Below, one piece after another: positions 1-8,115 of a DNA stretch of 64,000 nucleotides. The number at the start of each line of letters is the position of its first letter. Position 1 is the stretch's first letter. Source of the DNA: an uncultured Dorea sp. (GTDB lineage Bacteria > Bacillota > Clostridia > Lachnospirales > Lachnospiraceae); contig CAJTVU010000002.1 in assembly GCA_910580235.1 (NCBI GenBank), positions 186,001-250,000 on the forward strand. Reading direction: 5' to 3'. The notes under the pieces are model-generated. The model did no database searches, had not been told where the DNA came from, and saw only the letters and a program-made list of their open reading frames with translations. The translations under genes and the position numbers were made by a program.

Positions 1-191
1 AGCAGTATGCCCCGAAGATGATGGATGAGGCAGAGATAAAGGAAGCGATCGAGGCCACCCTCAAAGAGCTGTCCATCGACGCTCCCTGTGCAAAGGATAA
101 GGGCCGGATCATGAAATCCCTGATGCCGAAAGTAAAAGGAAAGGCAGACGGCAAGCTGGTCAACGAGATCGTGGCTGGGTATATGGGGTAG
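1..191 (+). CDS. GatB/YqeY domain protein, C-terminal fragment
   Basis: The open frame enters from the left edge (first full codon at base 3) and ends at TAG 189-191, giving about 62 residues. The visible part has the helical pattern and the VMPKVKGKADGKLVN-like segment (here SLMPKVKGKADGKLVN) of the YqeY/GatB tail domain, which is related to the tRNA-binding tail of the amidotransferase subunit GatB. The function of stand-alone YqeY is not well defined. Its last 32 bases overlap the end of the convergent diguanylate cyclase gene. The start and N-terminal domain lie outside the window. Confidence 0.8.
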   Translation, partial: QYAPKMMDEAEIKEAIEATLKELSIDAPCAKDKGRIMKSLMPKVKGKADGKLVNEIVAGYMG

Positions 192-2088
192 CCCCTTTCC
201 TCGCCTGCTTATTCTTGTACATTTTTTCATCTGCTTCTCTGAGCAGCGCCTCATAGTCCGTCTCTCCATCTACCTGGCAATAGCCAAAGGAGAAGCGGAG
301 CGGGACGCTGCTTTCCTTATCTAAAGTAATAAAGCGGCCGGATTGCATATCTTCTAGCGACCTTATGTCATACATAAGCTCTTCCTGGCTGTCATAGCCA
401 TACAGGAACAGTACGAACTCATCTCCTCCCTGCCTTGCCGCGACGCTGTCCTTTGTCCCCATTTGGGCTATAGCCTGGCCAATCCCCTTTAAGTATATGT
501 CTCCTTTTTCGTGCCCATAAGTATCGTTGACCTCTTTGAGCCCGTCGGCGTCTATCATAACGACAGCGCTGTAGCCAAGGCTTTCCGGACTGGAAAATAA
601 TTGCGCCAGGCTCAGATCAAGCCCTCGCCTGTTGTACAGGTGTGTTAAGACGTCCAGGTCTCTTTCTTTTTCAATCTCTATCCTTCTTTGCGTCTCCACT
701 GTCACATCAACTGCGACTCCGAATACTATCTCCCCGTCGCTCTTCATCTCTTCCAGGCGCACATACTGATCTCCATGCTTATAGACTCCCTGTTCATTTT
801 CCACTGGATGCTCCTTTATCCCTTCCAGGAATGCAGTAAACTCTTCCGGGCTTGACGCCAGCTCCTCCATTCTTTCATATCCCACAGACAATATCTTAGG
901 GATATATTCCGTATAGCATATTTTCTTTAAATGCCTGTCGTATTCGTATGTACCAATATAAATATTCGTCCTGCTCAGCACATAAGACATCTTTTTATTA
1001 TCGTATATAAGGCTCTTCACCATAGAATTAATATAATCGCTCAATTGCGAGAATTCCACGCTGCCCCGGACGTCTACCGTCTCATCCAGGTTCCCCTCAG
1101 CAATAGATTCCAGTTTTTCATTTACCTCGCCAATCTTCATCACTACATGCTGATTTATATGCCGCGTGACAACATTTGCCAGGAAAAGCACGATAGTGAT
1201 AAGGCTCAGTAATGCCAACAGCGATGTGGACAGGACTTTCTTATAAAAGTAGCTGATATCTATCACCTGCCCTATATAATTCGTACCTGTCCTGCGGAAT
1301 ACACAGAAGGATATCTTACCGTAGACACGCCCATAGAACCCATTCCGGCCCTCCTGCAGGACACCTTTCTCCAGTCCGATGTCTTCTATATCCGCACCCA
1401 CAGCCTCAAGGGCCGTTGCTCCCATAATCGTCCCGCTCCCGGCGTCTATCGCATAATAGTCATATGCCGGCGTTACCCGGAACAGGGAAAAGATATAAGA
1501 CAGCTCGTTTTTCTTTGTCACTTCCATAACGTTGACCGGCTCCCTGCCAACCTGTACAATGTATTTCCCGCTATCGCTCCATACAGCGGAATATTGCATA
1601 AGCTTCGCCTCAGCAGTATTCGGCACGATGCCCTGGACCAGCTCTAATGTCTTATCTTCTAACAGAGGCTTAAAAAACGACATCTGCTCCCCAGAGTCAA
1701 ACGTATAATCTAAGTATTCCGGGTGTGTCCCGGCGAAGATCCTCCCTGTCTCATCAAAGATGTGGATCTCATCAATTTCTGCCTCTTCCGCTATCTTCTT
1801 CAGCTCTTCTACGCTCTCCAGAACTTCCGGGCTCCCCTCGATAATACGTGACACTACCTTCGCGTTGTACAGACATGTCTGTCGGTATCTCTCCTGTATC
1901 TCTGCAAGCTCCTGCTGATTCTCCCCCAACACGGACGCTATCTGTAAAAATGTCCTGTCTGCATCTGCAAGCGCCTGTTTTTGTTCTGTCACTATCTGCA
2001 CATATACAAGCAGGACAAATATGCACACGATCAGAATGCATGCTGTCTTATGCATATATCTGCTAATCAATCTTTTTAACGACAGCAT
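160..2088 (-). CDS. Membrane-bound diguanylate cyclase (sensor-HAMP-GGDEF)
   Basis: A 642-residue protein expected to make cyclic di-GMP from two GTP. It has a transmembrane helix at about residues 16-33, a large extracytoplasmic sensor region (about 34-285, Cache-like by architecture), a second helix at about 288-310, a HAMP linker to about 365, a short PAS-like segment, and a GGDEF domain opening with DVLTHLYNRRG. The catalytic signature is intact (RQGGDEF, residues 554-558). No RxxD inhibitory site lies five residues upstream (the residues there are TKDS), so classical product inhibition may be absent. The start has a purine-rich SD (GAGAGGTAGGAAG). It is a single gene with its own promoter, a repeat-containing leader and a hairpin just before the start. 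Confidence 0.9.
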   Translation of the reverse strand: MLSLKRLISRYMHKTACILIVCIFVLLVYVQIVTEQKQALADADRTFLQIASVLGENQQELAEIQERYRQTCLYNAKVVSRIIEGSPEVLESVEELKKIAEEAEIDEIHIFDETGRIFAGTHPEYLDYTFDSGEQMSFFKPLLEDKTLELVQGIVPNTAEAKLMQYSAVWSDSGKYIVQVGREPVNVMEVTKKNELSYIFSLFRVTPAYDYYAIDAGSGTIMGATALEAVGADIEDIGLEKGVLQEGRNGFYGRVYGKISFCVFRRTGTNYIGQVIDISYFYKKVLSTSLLALLSLITIVLFLANVVTRHINQHVVMKIGEVNEKLESIAEGNLDETVDVRGSVEFSQLSDYINSMVKSLIYDNKKMSYVLSRTNIYIGTYEYDRHLKKICYTEYIPKILSVGYERMEELASSPEEFTAFLEGIKEHPVENEQGVYKHGDQYVRLEEMKSDGEIVFGVAVDVTVETQRRIEIEKERDLDVLTHLYNRRGLDLSLAQLFSSPESLGYSAVVMIDADGLKEVNDTYGHEKGDIYLKGIGQAIAQMGTKDSVAARQGGDEFVLFLYGYDSQEELMYDIRSLEDMQSGRFITLDKESSVPLRFSFGYCQVDGETDYEALLREADEKMYKNKQARKGATPYTQPRSR

Positions 2089-2114
2089 CTCTTCCTACCT
2101 CTCCCCACAAAAAT

Positions 2115-2163
2115 AGCACAGGTAAACGCACCAGTCCAAAAACTCTGTGCGCTTACCTGTGCT
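2115..2163 (-). terminator. Attenuator-like hairpin in the leader of the diguanylate cyclase gene
   Basis: Two 17-base arms (2115-2131 and 2147-2163) pair perfectly apart from one G-U. On the minus strand the stem is followed by ATTTTTG. This is the form of an intrinsic terminator, yet it lies between the promoter (2234-2263) and the start codon at 2088, so it probably acts as an attenuator. I see no obvious competing antiterminator. Confidence 0.65.
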
Positions 2164-2190
2164 GCTTTCAAAGAATTTAAAGAGCCCCTA

Positions 2191-2230
2191 TCTCTTCTCT
2201 TCTCTTCTCTTCTCTTCTCTTCTCTTCTCT
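2191..2230. repeat. Pentanucleotide tandem repeat, 8 copies of TCTCT (AGAGA on the minus strand)
   Basis: Eight uninterrupted copies of a 5-bp unit, 40 bp in all. They begin four bases downstream of the minus-strand -10 element, so the repeat should form the first transcribed bases of the diguanylate cyclase leader. Such perfect short repeats are prone to slipped-strand copy-number change. Confidence 0.95.
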
Positions 2231-2233
2231 AAG

Positions 2234-2263
2234 ATTATGATATTTTATATACATTTATGTCAA
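2234..2263 (-). promoter_or_regulatory. Sigma-A-type promoter of the diguanylate cyclase gene
   Basis: On the minus strand TTGACA (2263-2258) is followed after 18 nt by CATAAT (2239-2234). The predicted start of transcription, near 2227, falls inside the AGAGA repeat. Confidence 0.7.
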
Positions 2264-2379
2264 CCTTTTCTTTTAAGTATTTGAGATTTAAATATAATTG
2301 TAGCACAATCACATGCCAATGTCAAATATTTCCTCCATAACCTCCTGGCACGCGACAGGCCGATCCTCTGGCGCAAAGA

Positions 2380-3285
2380 TCAGTCCCCTCTCTTCCTCTG
2401 CATCACGAGAGAGACTATCCCACAGCACATCCCGCCTATCGGGAAGGCTATCCAGCACACTCTCCACAGGCCGAATACGAACCCCGCCACAAAGAATATG
2501 ATCGTCGCCGTTATCATAATACAACCGTACCATATGGCTGCTTTTTCATCAGCTTCTTTCCTTGCCGGGCTGTTCTCCCGGTTGTACGCCTCTACATCGT
2601 ACTCGCCTTTCTGCATGCTGCTGTATACGAGGATCCCTGCTGCCACTGCCGCGCATACCATGAACAGCCCATAATAGAAGTCCTCTGTCATGGCGCCTTT
2701 TAATGGAAGCTGCTCTCCGAACATTCCGAATATGAGCATCCCTATTAAAAGGATCCCTACGCCTGTCGCTATGCACGCCGGAAACTTCCTCTCGAACGCT
2801 TCCTTCTCCTCTTCTGTATAAAAATCACAGATGGACGGATGCTTTTCTTTATAATGCTCGTTCTGCATCCCTTTTACAATAAAGATGAGGATAGCGACTG
2901 TAAGCAGGATCCAAAAAGACACGTTCCCGATATCTTCATTCATCCCCAGCCCGACGATAAGCTCCCGCAGGGCGCACCCGGCCACGAGCATTACCACGCC
3001 CGCTGTGATCCCTGCGCGGAAGCTCTTCATCTGCTCCCTGTGCTCTTTATTGTCTTTTATCTCTCTTCCCGCCACCTCTTCTTCCGCGTCCCGGCGAAGC
3101 AGCGTGTCCATATCGCAGGAGAATATGTCGCACAGCTGCAATATCTTCTCCATCTCCGCATAAGACGTTCCCGCCTCCCACTTAGAAACAGTCTGCCGCG
3201 ACACTTCCAGCCTCTCCGCCAGCTGCTCCTGCGTCATCCCGTCCCGTTTCCTGTAATATTGCAGATTTTCTCCAAATAAGCTCAT
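2380..3285 (-). CDS. XRE-family regulator with C-terminal membrane domain
   Basis: A 301-residue protein. Residues 1-62 form an HTH_3 domain (MTQEQLAERLEVSRQTVSKW, a typical XRE recognition helix), followed by a charged linker and about six hydrophobic helices from about residue 90 to 295. This 'HTH plus membrane' layout is common in Firmicutes and suggests a regulator tethered to the membrane, although neither target nor signal can be read from sequence. It is monocistronic and separated from the divergent GntR operon by about 280 bases that hold the promoters of both. Confidence 0.85.
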   Translation of the reverse strand: MSLFGENLQYYRKRDGMTQEQLAERLEVSRQTVSKWEAGTSYAEMEKILQLCDIFSCDMDTLLRRDAEEEVAGREIKDNKEHREQMKSFRAGITAGVVMLVAGCALRELIVGLGMNEDIGNVSFWILLTVAILIFIVKGMQNEHYKEKHPSICDFYTEEEKEAFERKFPACIATGVGILLIGMLIFGMFGEQLPLKGAMTEDFYYGLFMVCAAVAAGILVYSSMQKGEYDVEAYNRENSPARKEADEKAAIWYGCIMITATIIFFVAGFVFGLWRVCWIAFPIGGMCCGIVSLVMQRKRGD

Positions 3286-3477
3286 ATTTTCATACCTCTC
3301 TTTTTATGTATTCCTTGTCTGCGCTCTAAGGTTGGATTTATTGTATGGCTCCATCTATGTAAAATCTACAAATTCTGTGTTGCTTTTAAAGATTTTGATG
3401 TAAGCTTCTGGTTGCACAGCCCATTTTACAGCATTTCCAGCACAATTTCCACAATCTCTCCAATTTCTTTTTGAGGC

Positions 3478-3506
3478 TTGACAAATATCCTCTTTTGTAT
3501 TATTGT
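3478..3506 (+). promoter_or_regulatory. Promoter of the GntR-ABC operon
   Basis: TTGACA (3478-3483), a 17-nt spacer and TATTGT (3501-3506). The -10 overlaps the operator-like inverted repeat at 3502-3525. Confidence 0.7.
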
Positions 3507-3525
3507 ATTACTTGTATAGTACAAT
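3502..3525. promoter_or_regulatory. Putative YtrA/GntR operator
   Basis: The inverted repeat ATTGTATTA-N6-TAGTACAAT (one mismatch between the arms) overlaps the -10 of the operon that encodes the GntR regulator. The position fits autorepression. The assignment to this regulator is inference from position and symmetry. Confidence 0.6.
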
Positions 3526-3563
3526 TAAGCTGTAAACAATATTTTAGAAAGGAAGATGCCATT

Positions 3564-3932
3564 ATGCCATGGGACTTAGACAATGACCGCCCTATTTACG
3601 TGCAGCTGATGGAGAAGATACGGCTGGACATCATGTCAGGCGTTTACAGGCCCGGCGACAAGCTGCCGTCGGTAAGAGATCTGGCGCTCGACGCCGCCGT
3701 GAATCCGAACACAATGCAGAAAGCCCTGTCGGAGCTGGAGCGGAACGGGCTTGTATACTCGCAGAGGACCAGCGGCCGATTTATTACGGAGGATGAGAAC
3801 ATGTTAAAACAATTAAAAACAGAGCTGGCAGCAGAGCAGATCAGACAGTTCTTTGAAAAAATGAAACAGTTAGGCTTTGAAGACAGCGAGACGCTGGCGC
3901 TCGTCAAAAAAGCGGTGAAGGAGGAATCTTAA
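3564..3932 (+). CDS. GntR-family regulator, YtrA type
   Basis: A 122-residue protein. It has a winged-helix GntR DNA-binding domain (IYVQLMEKIRLDIMSG, then KLPSVRDLALDAAVNPNTMQKAL) and only a short helical dimerisation tail of about 45 residues, the size of the YtrA subfamily that represses ABC exporter operons. I choose ATG 3564 because it has an AAAGGA ribosome site 10 nt upstream and begins at the conserved MPWDLDNDRPIYVQ; the in-frame upstream extension is promoter DNA. It is the first gene of a three-gene operon and lies 1 nt before the ATPase. Its effector is unknown; relatives respond to cell-wall-active compounds. Confidence 0.9.
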   Translation: MPWDLDNDRPIYVQLMEKIRLDIMSGVYRPGDKLPSVRDLALDAAVNPNTMQKALSELERNGLVYSQRTSGRFITEDENMLKQLKTELAAEQIRQFFEKMKQLGFEDSETLALVKKAVKEES

Positions 3933-3933
3933 T

Positions 3934-4635
3934 ATGAATCCGATATTAGAATGTAAAGGCCTTTCGAAAAAATACACAGACGCATTCTACGCCCTCGACA
4001 ATCTGGACCTTACGCTGGAGCGCGGGCAGATCGTGGGGCTCCTTGGCCCCAACGGCAGCGGGAAGACGACGTTGATCAAATTAATTAACGACGCTCTTAT
4101 CCCTACTTCTGGAACGATCCTCATCGACGGCAAGGAGCCGGGCGTAGAGACGAAAAAGATCGTCTCGTATCTCCCGGACAGGGCCTACTTCGATCCGTCC
4201 ATGAAGGTAAAAGATATCCTGTCCTATTTTGCAGATTTCTATGATAACTTTATAATGGAACGGGCGGCCCATATGCTGGAAGATCTGGACATTGACGTAA
4301 ACGCGCGGTTTAAGAACCTGTCCAAAGGAACACAGGAGAAAGTACAGCTGATCCTTGTTATGAGCCGGGACGCTGCCCTCTACGTCCTGGATGAGCCTAT
4401 CGGAGGCGTGGATCCGGCGGCAAGAGATTATATCCTTAAGACGATACTGACAAATTACAACGACAACGCTACCGTGCTTCTCTCCACCCATCTCATCGGC
4501 GATATCGAGAACGTCCTGGACAGGGTCGTCTTCATCCGTCAGGGCCGCGTATCTTTAAACGCCACTGTAGACGAGATCCGTATGCAGCAGAGAAAATCCG
4601 TAGACGCGTTATTCAGGGAGGTGTTCAAATGTTAG
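3934..4635 (+). CDS. ABC transporter ATP-binding protein (YtrB-like)
   Basis: A 233-residue ATPase subunit expected to power the membrane protein encoded next. It has Walker A GPNGSGKTT (about residues 37-45), Walker B YVLDEP, and a switch histidine in LLSTHL. The signature is degenerate (LSKGTQEK instead of LSGGQ), as in several ABC-2 exporter ATPases. A strong SD (AAGGAGGAA) precedes the ATG. It overlaps the permease start by 7 nt, consistent with translational coupling. The substrate is unknown. Confidence 0.9.
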   Translation: MNPILECKGLSKKYTDAFYALDNLDLTLERGQIVGLLGPNGSGKTTLIKLINDALIPTSGTILIDGKEPGVETKKIVSYLPDRAYFDPSMKVKDILSYFADFYDNFIMERAAHMLEDLDIDVNARFKNLSKGTQEKVQLILVMSRDAALYVLDEPIGGVDPAARDYILKTILTNYNDNATVLLSTHLIGDIENVLDRVVFIRQGRVSLNATVDEIRMQQRKSVDALFREVFKC

Positions 4636-5456
4636 GAAAATTAATAAAATACGACTTAAAATCCATGAACCGTTATCTGATCCTGATCCATGCATTCCTC
4701 CTTCTGGCTTCCGCGGCGATGCGTGCCTTCCTGACCGGGCCAGTCCTATCTGCCGGCACTGACTGGAGGAGCACGGAAGCCATGCTGTCGTTTACGCTGT
4801 TTATAATCCTTTATTTTATAATCGTCTCAGCCGCTTCTTTTGCGACTTCCATCGTAATCGTAGTGCGGTTCTACAAAAACCTGTTCTCCGGACAGGGATA
4901 TCTGACCCGCACGCTTCCGGTCACCAGCGGGCAGCACTTGTTGGCGAAGACGATCTCCGGCAGCATTTGGGTCATCGTGAATTTCCTTGTCACTGTACTG
5001 TCCATCGTCATCGTCGTAGCGACCCCCTATGTCGTCAGCCAGGTTAAGGCAAATAACAGCTTCATCCGCACAGCGCTGGGCATCACAGGGGAATACGCCG
5101 ACATGTCCTGGTGGACGATAATCGCGATCCTCATGGCAATGATGATTATAAGCGCGGTCTCCAGCGTCATCACCTACTTCGCCTCCATAGCGATCGGACA
5201 GCTGGTGTCGAACCACCGGGTGCTTGGGGCTATCGCGGCGTATTTCGTGATCACTACGATCGTTTCCATAGCATCCTTCATATGTATGGCTATATTGGGC
5301 CTTCTTGGTACGGCTATGGATCCTGTAAAAGAAGTGTCCGGCATGAACTACTTTTTCGATATCTCGTCGTTCTCCTGCATCGTATCGATCGCATTCTCAG
5401 TTATTCTGTATATAGCGGCATACTGGATCATGAAAAAGAAGATCGACCTGGAATAA
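4629..5456 (+). CDS. ABC-2-type membrane protein of the GntR-linked exporter
   Basis: A 275-residue integral membrane protein with about six hydrophobic helices (the first near residues 17-36, others near 60-80, 110-135, 155-180, 190-225, 245-268). It lacks ATPase motifs and pairs with the ATPase upstream, whose last codons it overlaps. Only one permease is encoded, so a homodimer is likely. It is the last gene of the operon and a strong hairpin follows. Confidence 0.85.
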   Translation: MLGKLIKYDLKSMNRYLILIHAFLLLASAAMRAFLTGPVLSAGTDWRSTEAMLSFTLFIILYFIIVSAASFATSIVIVVRFYKNLFSGQGYLTRTLPVTSGQHLLAKTISGSIWVIVNFLVTVLSIVIVVATPYVVSQVKANNSFIRTALGITGEYADMSWWTIIAILMAMMIISAVSSVITYFASIAIGQLVSNHRVLGAIAAYFVITTIVSIASFICMAILGLLGTAMDPVKEVSGMNYFFDISSFSCIVSIAFSVILYIAAYWIMKKKIDLE

Positions 5457-5469
5457 AGAGAGACCGGGT

Positions 5470-5495
5470 AAAAGAGGCAGCGCGCTGCCTCTTTT
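5470..5495. terminator. Bidirectional intrinsic terminator
   Basis: A perfect 26-bp palindrome: AAAA, a GC-rich stem GAGGCAGCG/CGCTGCCTC, TTTT. It lies between the convergent exporter operon and the helicase gene, and its right end contains the first two bases of the helicase stop triplet, so it can end both transcripts. Confidence 0.85.
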
Positions 5496-7869
5496 ATCTA
5501 TCCCAGAACTTCTTCATCTTCTCCCTTACATCTCCCACGCTGCACCCGCTTATATCCTCCCACTCCCGCGGGAAGGTCTCCTGGCACCTGCGATCATAGA
5601 ACCTCTCGTCAAGGAGAAGGATGACGCCCCTGTCCTCACTTGTGCGTATGACCCGCCCGGCGGCCTGGAGCACCTTGTTCATCCCCGGATAAAGGTAAGC
5701 ATAGTCAAACCCCCTCTCTCCTCTGGAATCAAAATAGCTTTTCAGTATCTCCCGCTCCCTGCACACCTGAGGGAGTCCTGTACCCACGATGACCGCGCCG
5801 ATCAGCTTATCTTCCGCAAGATCGATCCCTTCTGAAAAGATCCCTCCCATGACGCAGAATCCCATAAAGCTATGTTCCCTTGCCTCCTCGAAGCTCTCTA
5901 AAAATATCTCCCTTGCTTCCTCGGACATGTACTGGGACTGCATGACATGCTCGATCTCAGATAATCCGGGAGCGGTTTCTGCGCTCTCAGAATTGCCTTC
6001 CGTCAACGCCGTGAACTCTTCATACACCTCTTCCATAAATCTATAGGACGGGAAAAAGGCAATATAATTCCCCACTTTCGCGCCGGCCACCTCGATAAGA
6101 TACCGGGCGTAACGGCGATACATCTCTTCCCCTCTCCTCGTGTACTTTGTACTGACGTCCTTTCCGGCCAGGAGAAGCCTATTTTTCGTATCAAACGGAG
6201 AGCGGGCATAAATTGCATAGTTGTCCTTTTCTGTGCTCAAGAGCTTCTTGTAATAATGGATCGGAAGCAGCGTGGCAGAGAAAAATATCGCGCTGTTCCC
6301 TTTATCCAGAAATTCCTGAAGATTGCCGGCCGGATCCACGCAGAACAGATGCACCCGGAAATGCCCGTCCCGCCCCAGCTCCGAATACAGCACATACCTT
6401 TCATCCACCCTCTCGTAAACGCTCACGAACCTTCTCACCGCAAAATAAAACTCCAGCGCCTCCTTTCGCAGCTCCTCCCCCTTATGGTCGTCCAGGAACC
6501 GTTCCATCTCTGCCATGACGTTCAACAGCTTCAGATAAACGCCGGACACGCTCTCAAGCACCTGGTAATCCTCACACTCCCGCTTCAGCGCCAGCAGCTG
6601 TTTGTTGCACTCTTCCAGCCTTGACGCAAGCTTCACGTCCTCTGTCTTTACGAGACGCTTTATCTTCAGCACATCTTCCTTACATATATCCGCGCTGTAC
6701 ATCTCCCTGCCGCGCTCTACAAGATTATGAGCTTCATCAATGAGGAACAGATATCCTCCCCTGTTCCCCTCTCCAAAAAACCGGCGGAGATATGCATCTG
6801 GATCAAATACATAATTGTAATCACAGACGACCGCGTCCGCCCATGTAGACACATCAAGGCTCATCTCATAAGGGCAGACCTGCCATTTTCTCGCCTGCTC
6901 CTCCACAATGTCCCTGCTCATCTCATCCGACGTCGTGAGAAGCTCATACACTGCATCGTTCACCCTGTCGTAATGCCCTTTCGCATAGGGGCAATAATCA
7001 GGATTACAATCCGCCTCCTCACAGAAGCATATCTTCTCTTTTGCCGTAAGCACAAGCACCTTCATGCGGAGCGCCTGTTCCTTTAACGTATCAAATGCCT
7101 GCCACGCCACCGTGCGCGTAATCGTCCTGGCTGTCAGATAAAAGATCTTATCGCTCAGCCCTTCTCCAACTGCTTTTACTGCCGGGAACAGCGTGGCCAT
7201 AGTCTTTCCCACTCCTGTAGGAGCCTGGATAAAAAGCTTTTTCTTTCGCAGTATCGTCCTGTACACTGACACGACCAGATCTCTCTGCCCCTCCCTGTAC
7301 GAAAAAGGGAATTCTATCTTCTTAATAGAAGCGTCCCTCTTCTCCTTCCAACGGATCTGGTACCGCGCCCATTTCTCATATTTCCCTGTCAGATCTAAAA
7401 ACCATGCCTTTAGCTCTTCATAGAGATAAACCTTCTGAAAGCGCTTAATCTCCTCCGTCTCCATATGACAATAAGTCATCTGTACGCCAATCTCCTCAAG
7501 CTCCTTCTGGGAGGCGTACATGTAAGCGTAGCACATTGCCTGGGCAAGATGCGTCCCCACAGGCTCTTCCAGATGCTCCAGATCCTTGAGGACGCCTTTT
7601 ATCTCGTCGATCACGATACCTTTGTCCGTCTCTATGATCCCGTCCGCCCTTCCTTCAATGCGAAGGGTGAATCCTTTGCAGCATATCTCATGCTTCAGAG
7701 ATACTTCGGCGTGATAGCCCGCTCCCATGCTTCTCTGGATCTTGCGGTGGATGCGGCTTCCCATCTGCATGGCGTCTTTATCTGATGCTGTTCGATTGTC
7801 GATATCCCCTCCGCGCAGGATAAACTCCACAAGATCCCGCACAGAGATCCTGATCATCGGCTGCTCCAT
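5494..7869 (-). CDS. RecB-type nuclease fused to XPD/DinG-type iron-sulfur helicase
   Basis: A 791-residue protein. Residues 1-170 form a PD-(D/E)XK nuclease-like domain with the three RecB-family motifs in order: GRAD (73-76), DEIK (88-91) and QxxxY (Q110). A superfamily 2 helicase follows: Walker A APTGVGKT (216-223), DEAH (378-381) and a C-terminal helicase domain with the late motif QAAGRVIRT. Between motifs I and II lie cysteines C281/C283, C288, C293 and C332 (in CPYE), matching the 4Fe-4S cluster of XPD/DinG enzymes. It probably unwinds DNA 5' to 3' and may cut it. It is alone in its transcript, upstream of which lies the SOS-regulated radical SAM pair on the same strand. Confidence 0.9.
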   Translation of the reverse strand: MEQPMIRISVRDLVEFILRGGDIDNRTASDKDAMQMGSRIHRKIQRSMGAGYHAEVSLKHEICCKGFTLRIEGRADGIIETDKGIVIDEIKGVLKDLEHLEEPVGTHLAQAMCYAYMYASQKELEEIGVQMTYCHMETEEIKRFQKVYLYEELKAWFLDLTGKYEKWARYQIRWKEKRDASIKKIEFPFSYREGQRDLVVSVYRTILRKKKLFIQAPTGVGKTMATLFPAVKAVGEGLSDKIFYLTARTITRTVAWQAFDTLKEQALRMKVLVLTAKEKICFCEEADCNPDYCPYAKGHYDRVNDAVYELLTTSDEMSRDIVEEQARKWQVCPYEMSLDVSTWADAVVCDYNYVFDPDAYLRRFFGEGNRGGYLFLIDEAHNLVERGREMYSADICKEDVLKIKRLVKTEDVKLASRLEECNKQLLALKRECEDYQVLESVSGVYLKLLNVMAEMERFLDDHKGEELRKEALEFYFAVRRFVSVYERVDERYVLYSELGRDGHFRVHLFCVDPAGNLQEFLDKGNSAIFFSATLLPIHYYKKLLSTEKDNYAIYARSPFDTKNRLLLAGKDVSTKYTRRGEEMYRRYARYLIEVAGAKVGNYIAFFPSYRFMEEVYEEFTALTEGNSESAETAPGLSEIEHVMQSQYMSEEAREIFLESFEEAREHSFMGFCVMGGIFSEGIDLAEDKLIGAVIVGTGLPQVCREREILKSYFDSRGERGFDYAYLYPGMNKVLQAAGRVIRTSEDRGVILLLDERFYDRRCQETFPREWEDISGCSVGDVREKMKKFWDR

Positions 7870-7922
7870 TGCGCCAGGCCTCCTCTTTTTTGAAGTATGT
7901 GATATCCAAAATCACATGCCAT
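7854..7922 (-). CDS. Possible 22-residue leader ORF overlapping the helicase start
   Basis: In the helicase 5' leader a short frame (MACDFGYHILQKRGG...) starts at ATG 7922 behind a good SD (GGAGAGAAGG). It ends at TGA 7854, 13 bases inside the helicase gene and in another frame. The layout would allow translational coupling. It has no similarity I recognise, could be chance, and is included only because of its ribosome site. Confidence 0.25.
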   Translation of the reverse strand: MACDFGYHILQKRGGLAQWSSR

Positions 7923-8034
7923 TAAACCTTCTCTCCGTTTTCTAAATATAAAATCCCTTTCAAAAGAACTGTTCACAGCCTGTGCAATATCCCCAGCTAA
8001 GCTATAGTAACGCTCTCTCTTCTTATTTCTTACC

Positions 8035-8063
8035 AGTATAAATTATCCTATTTATGCCGTCAA
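8035..8063 (-). promoter_or_regulatory. Sigma-A-type promoter upstream of the helicase-nuclease gene
   Basis: On the minus strand TTGACG (8063-8058), 17 nt, TATACT (8040-8035). It implies a leader of about 160 nt before the helicase start at 7869. No LexA box overlaps it. Confidence 0.65.
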
Positions 8064-8115
8064 CGAAATAATCCATCATCTACATCACAGGGTACTTGTA
8101 GATATTCTATCATCT

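Noticed and set aside
2191..2230. The TCTCT repeat as a CRISPR-like or minisatellite coding feature
   Set aside because: The unit is only 5 bp with no spacers and lies in a leader, not in a gene.
7969..7977. GAACTGTTC upstream of the helicase-nuclease gene as a LexA box
   Set aside because: The half-sites are 1 nt apart, not 4, and it lies about 60 bp downstream of the promoter, so it does not match the LexA pattern.
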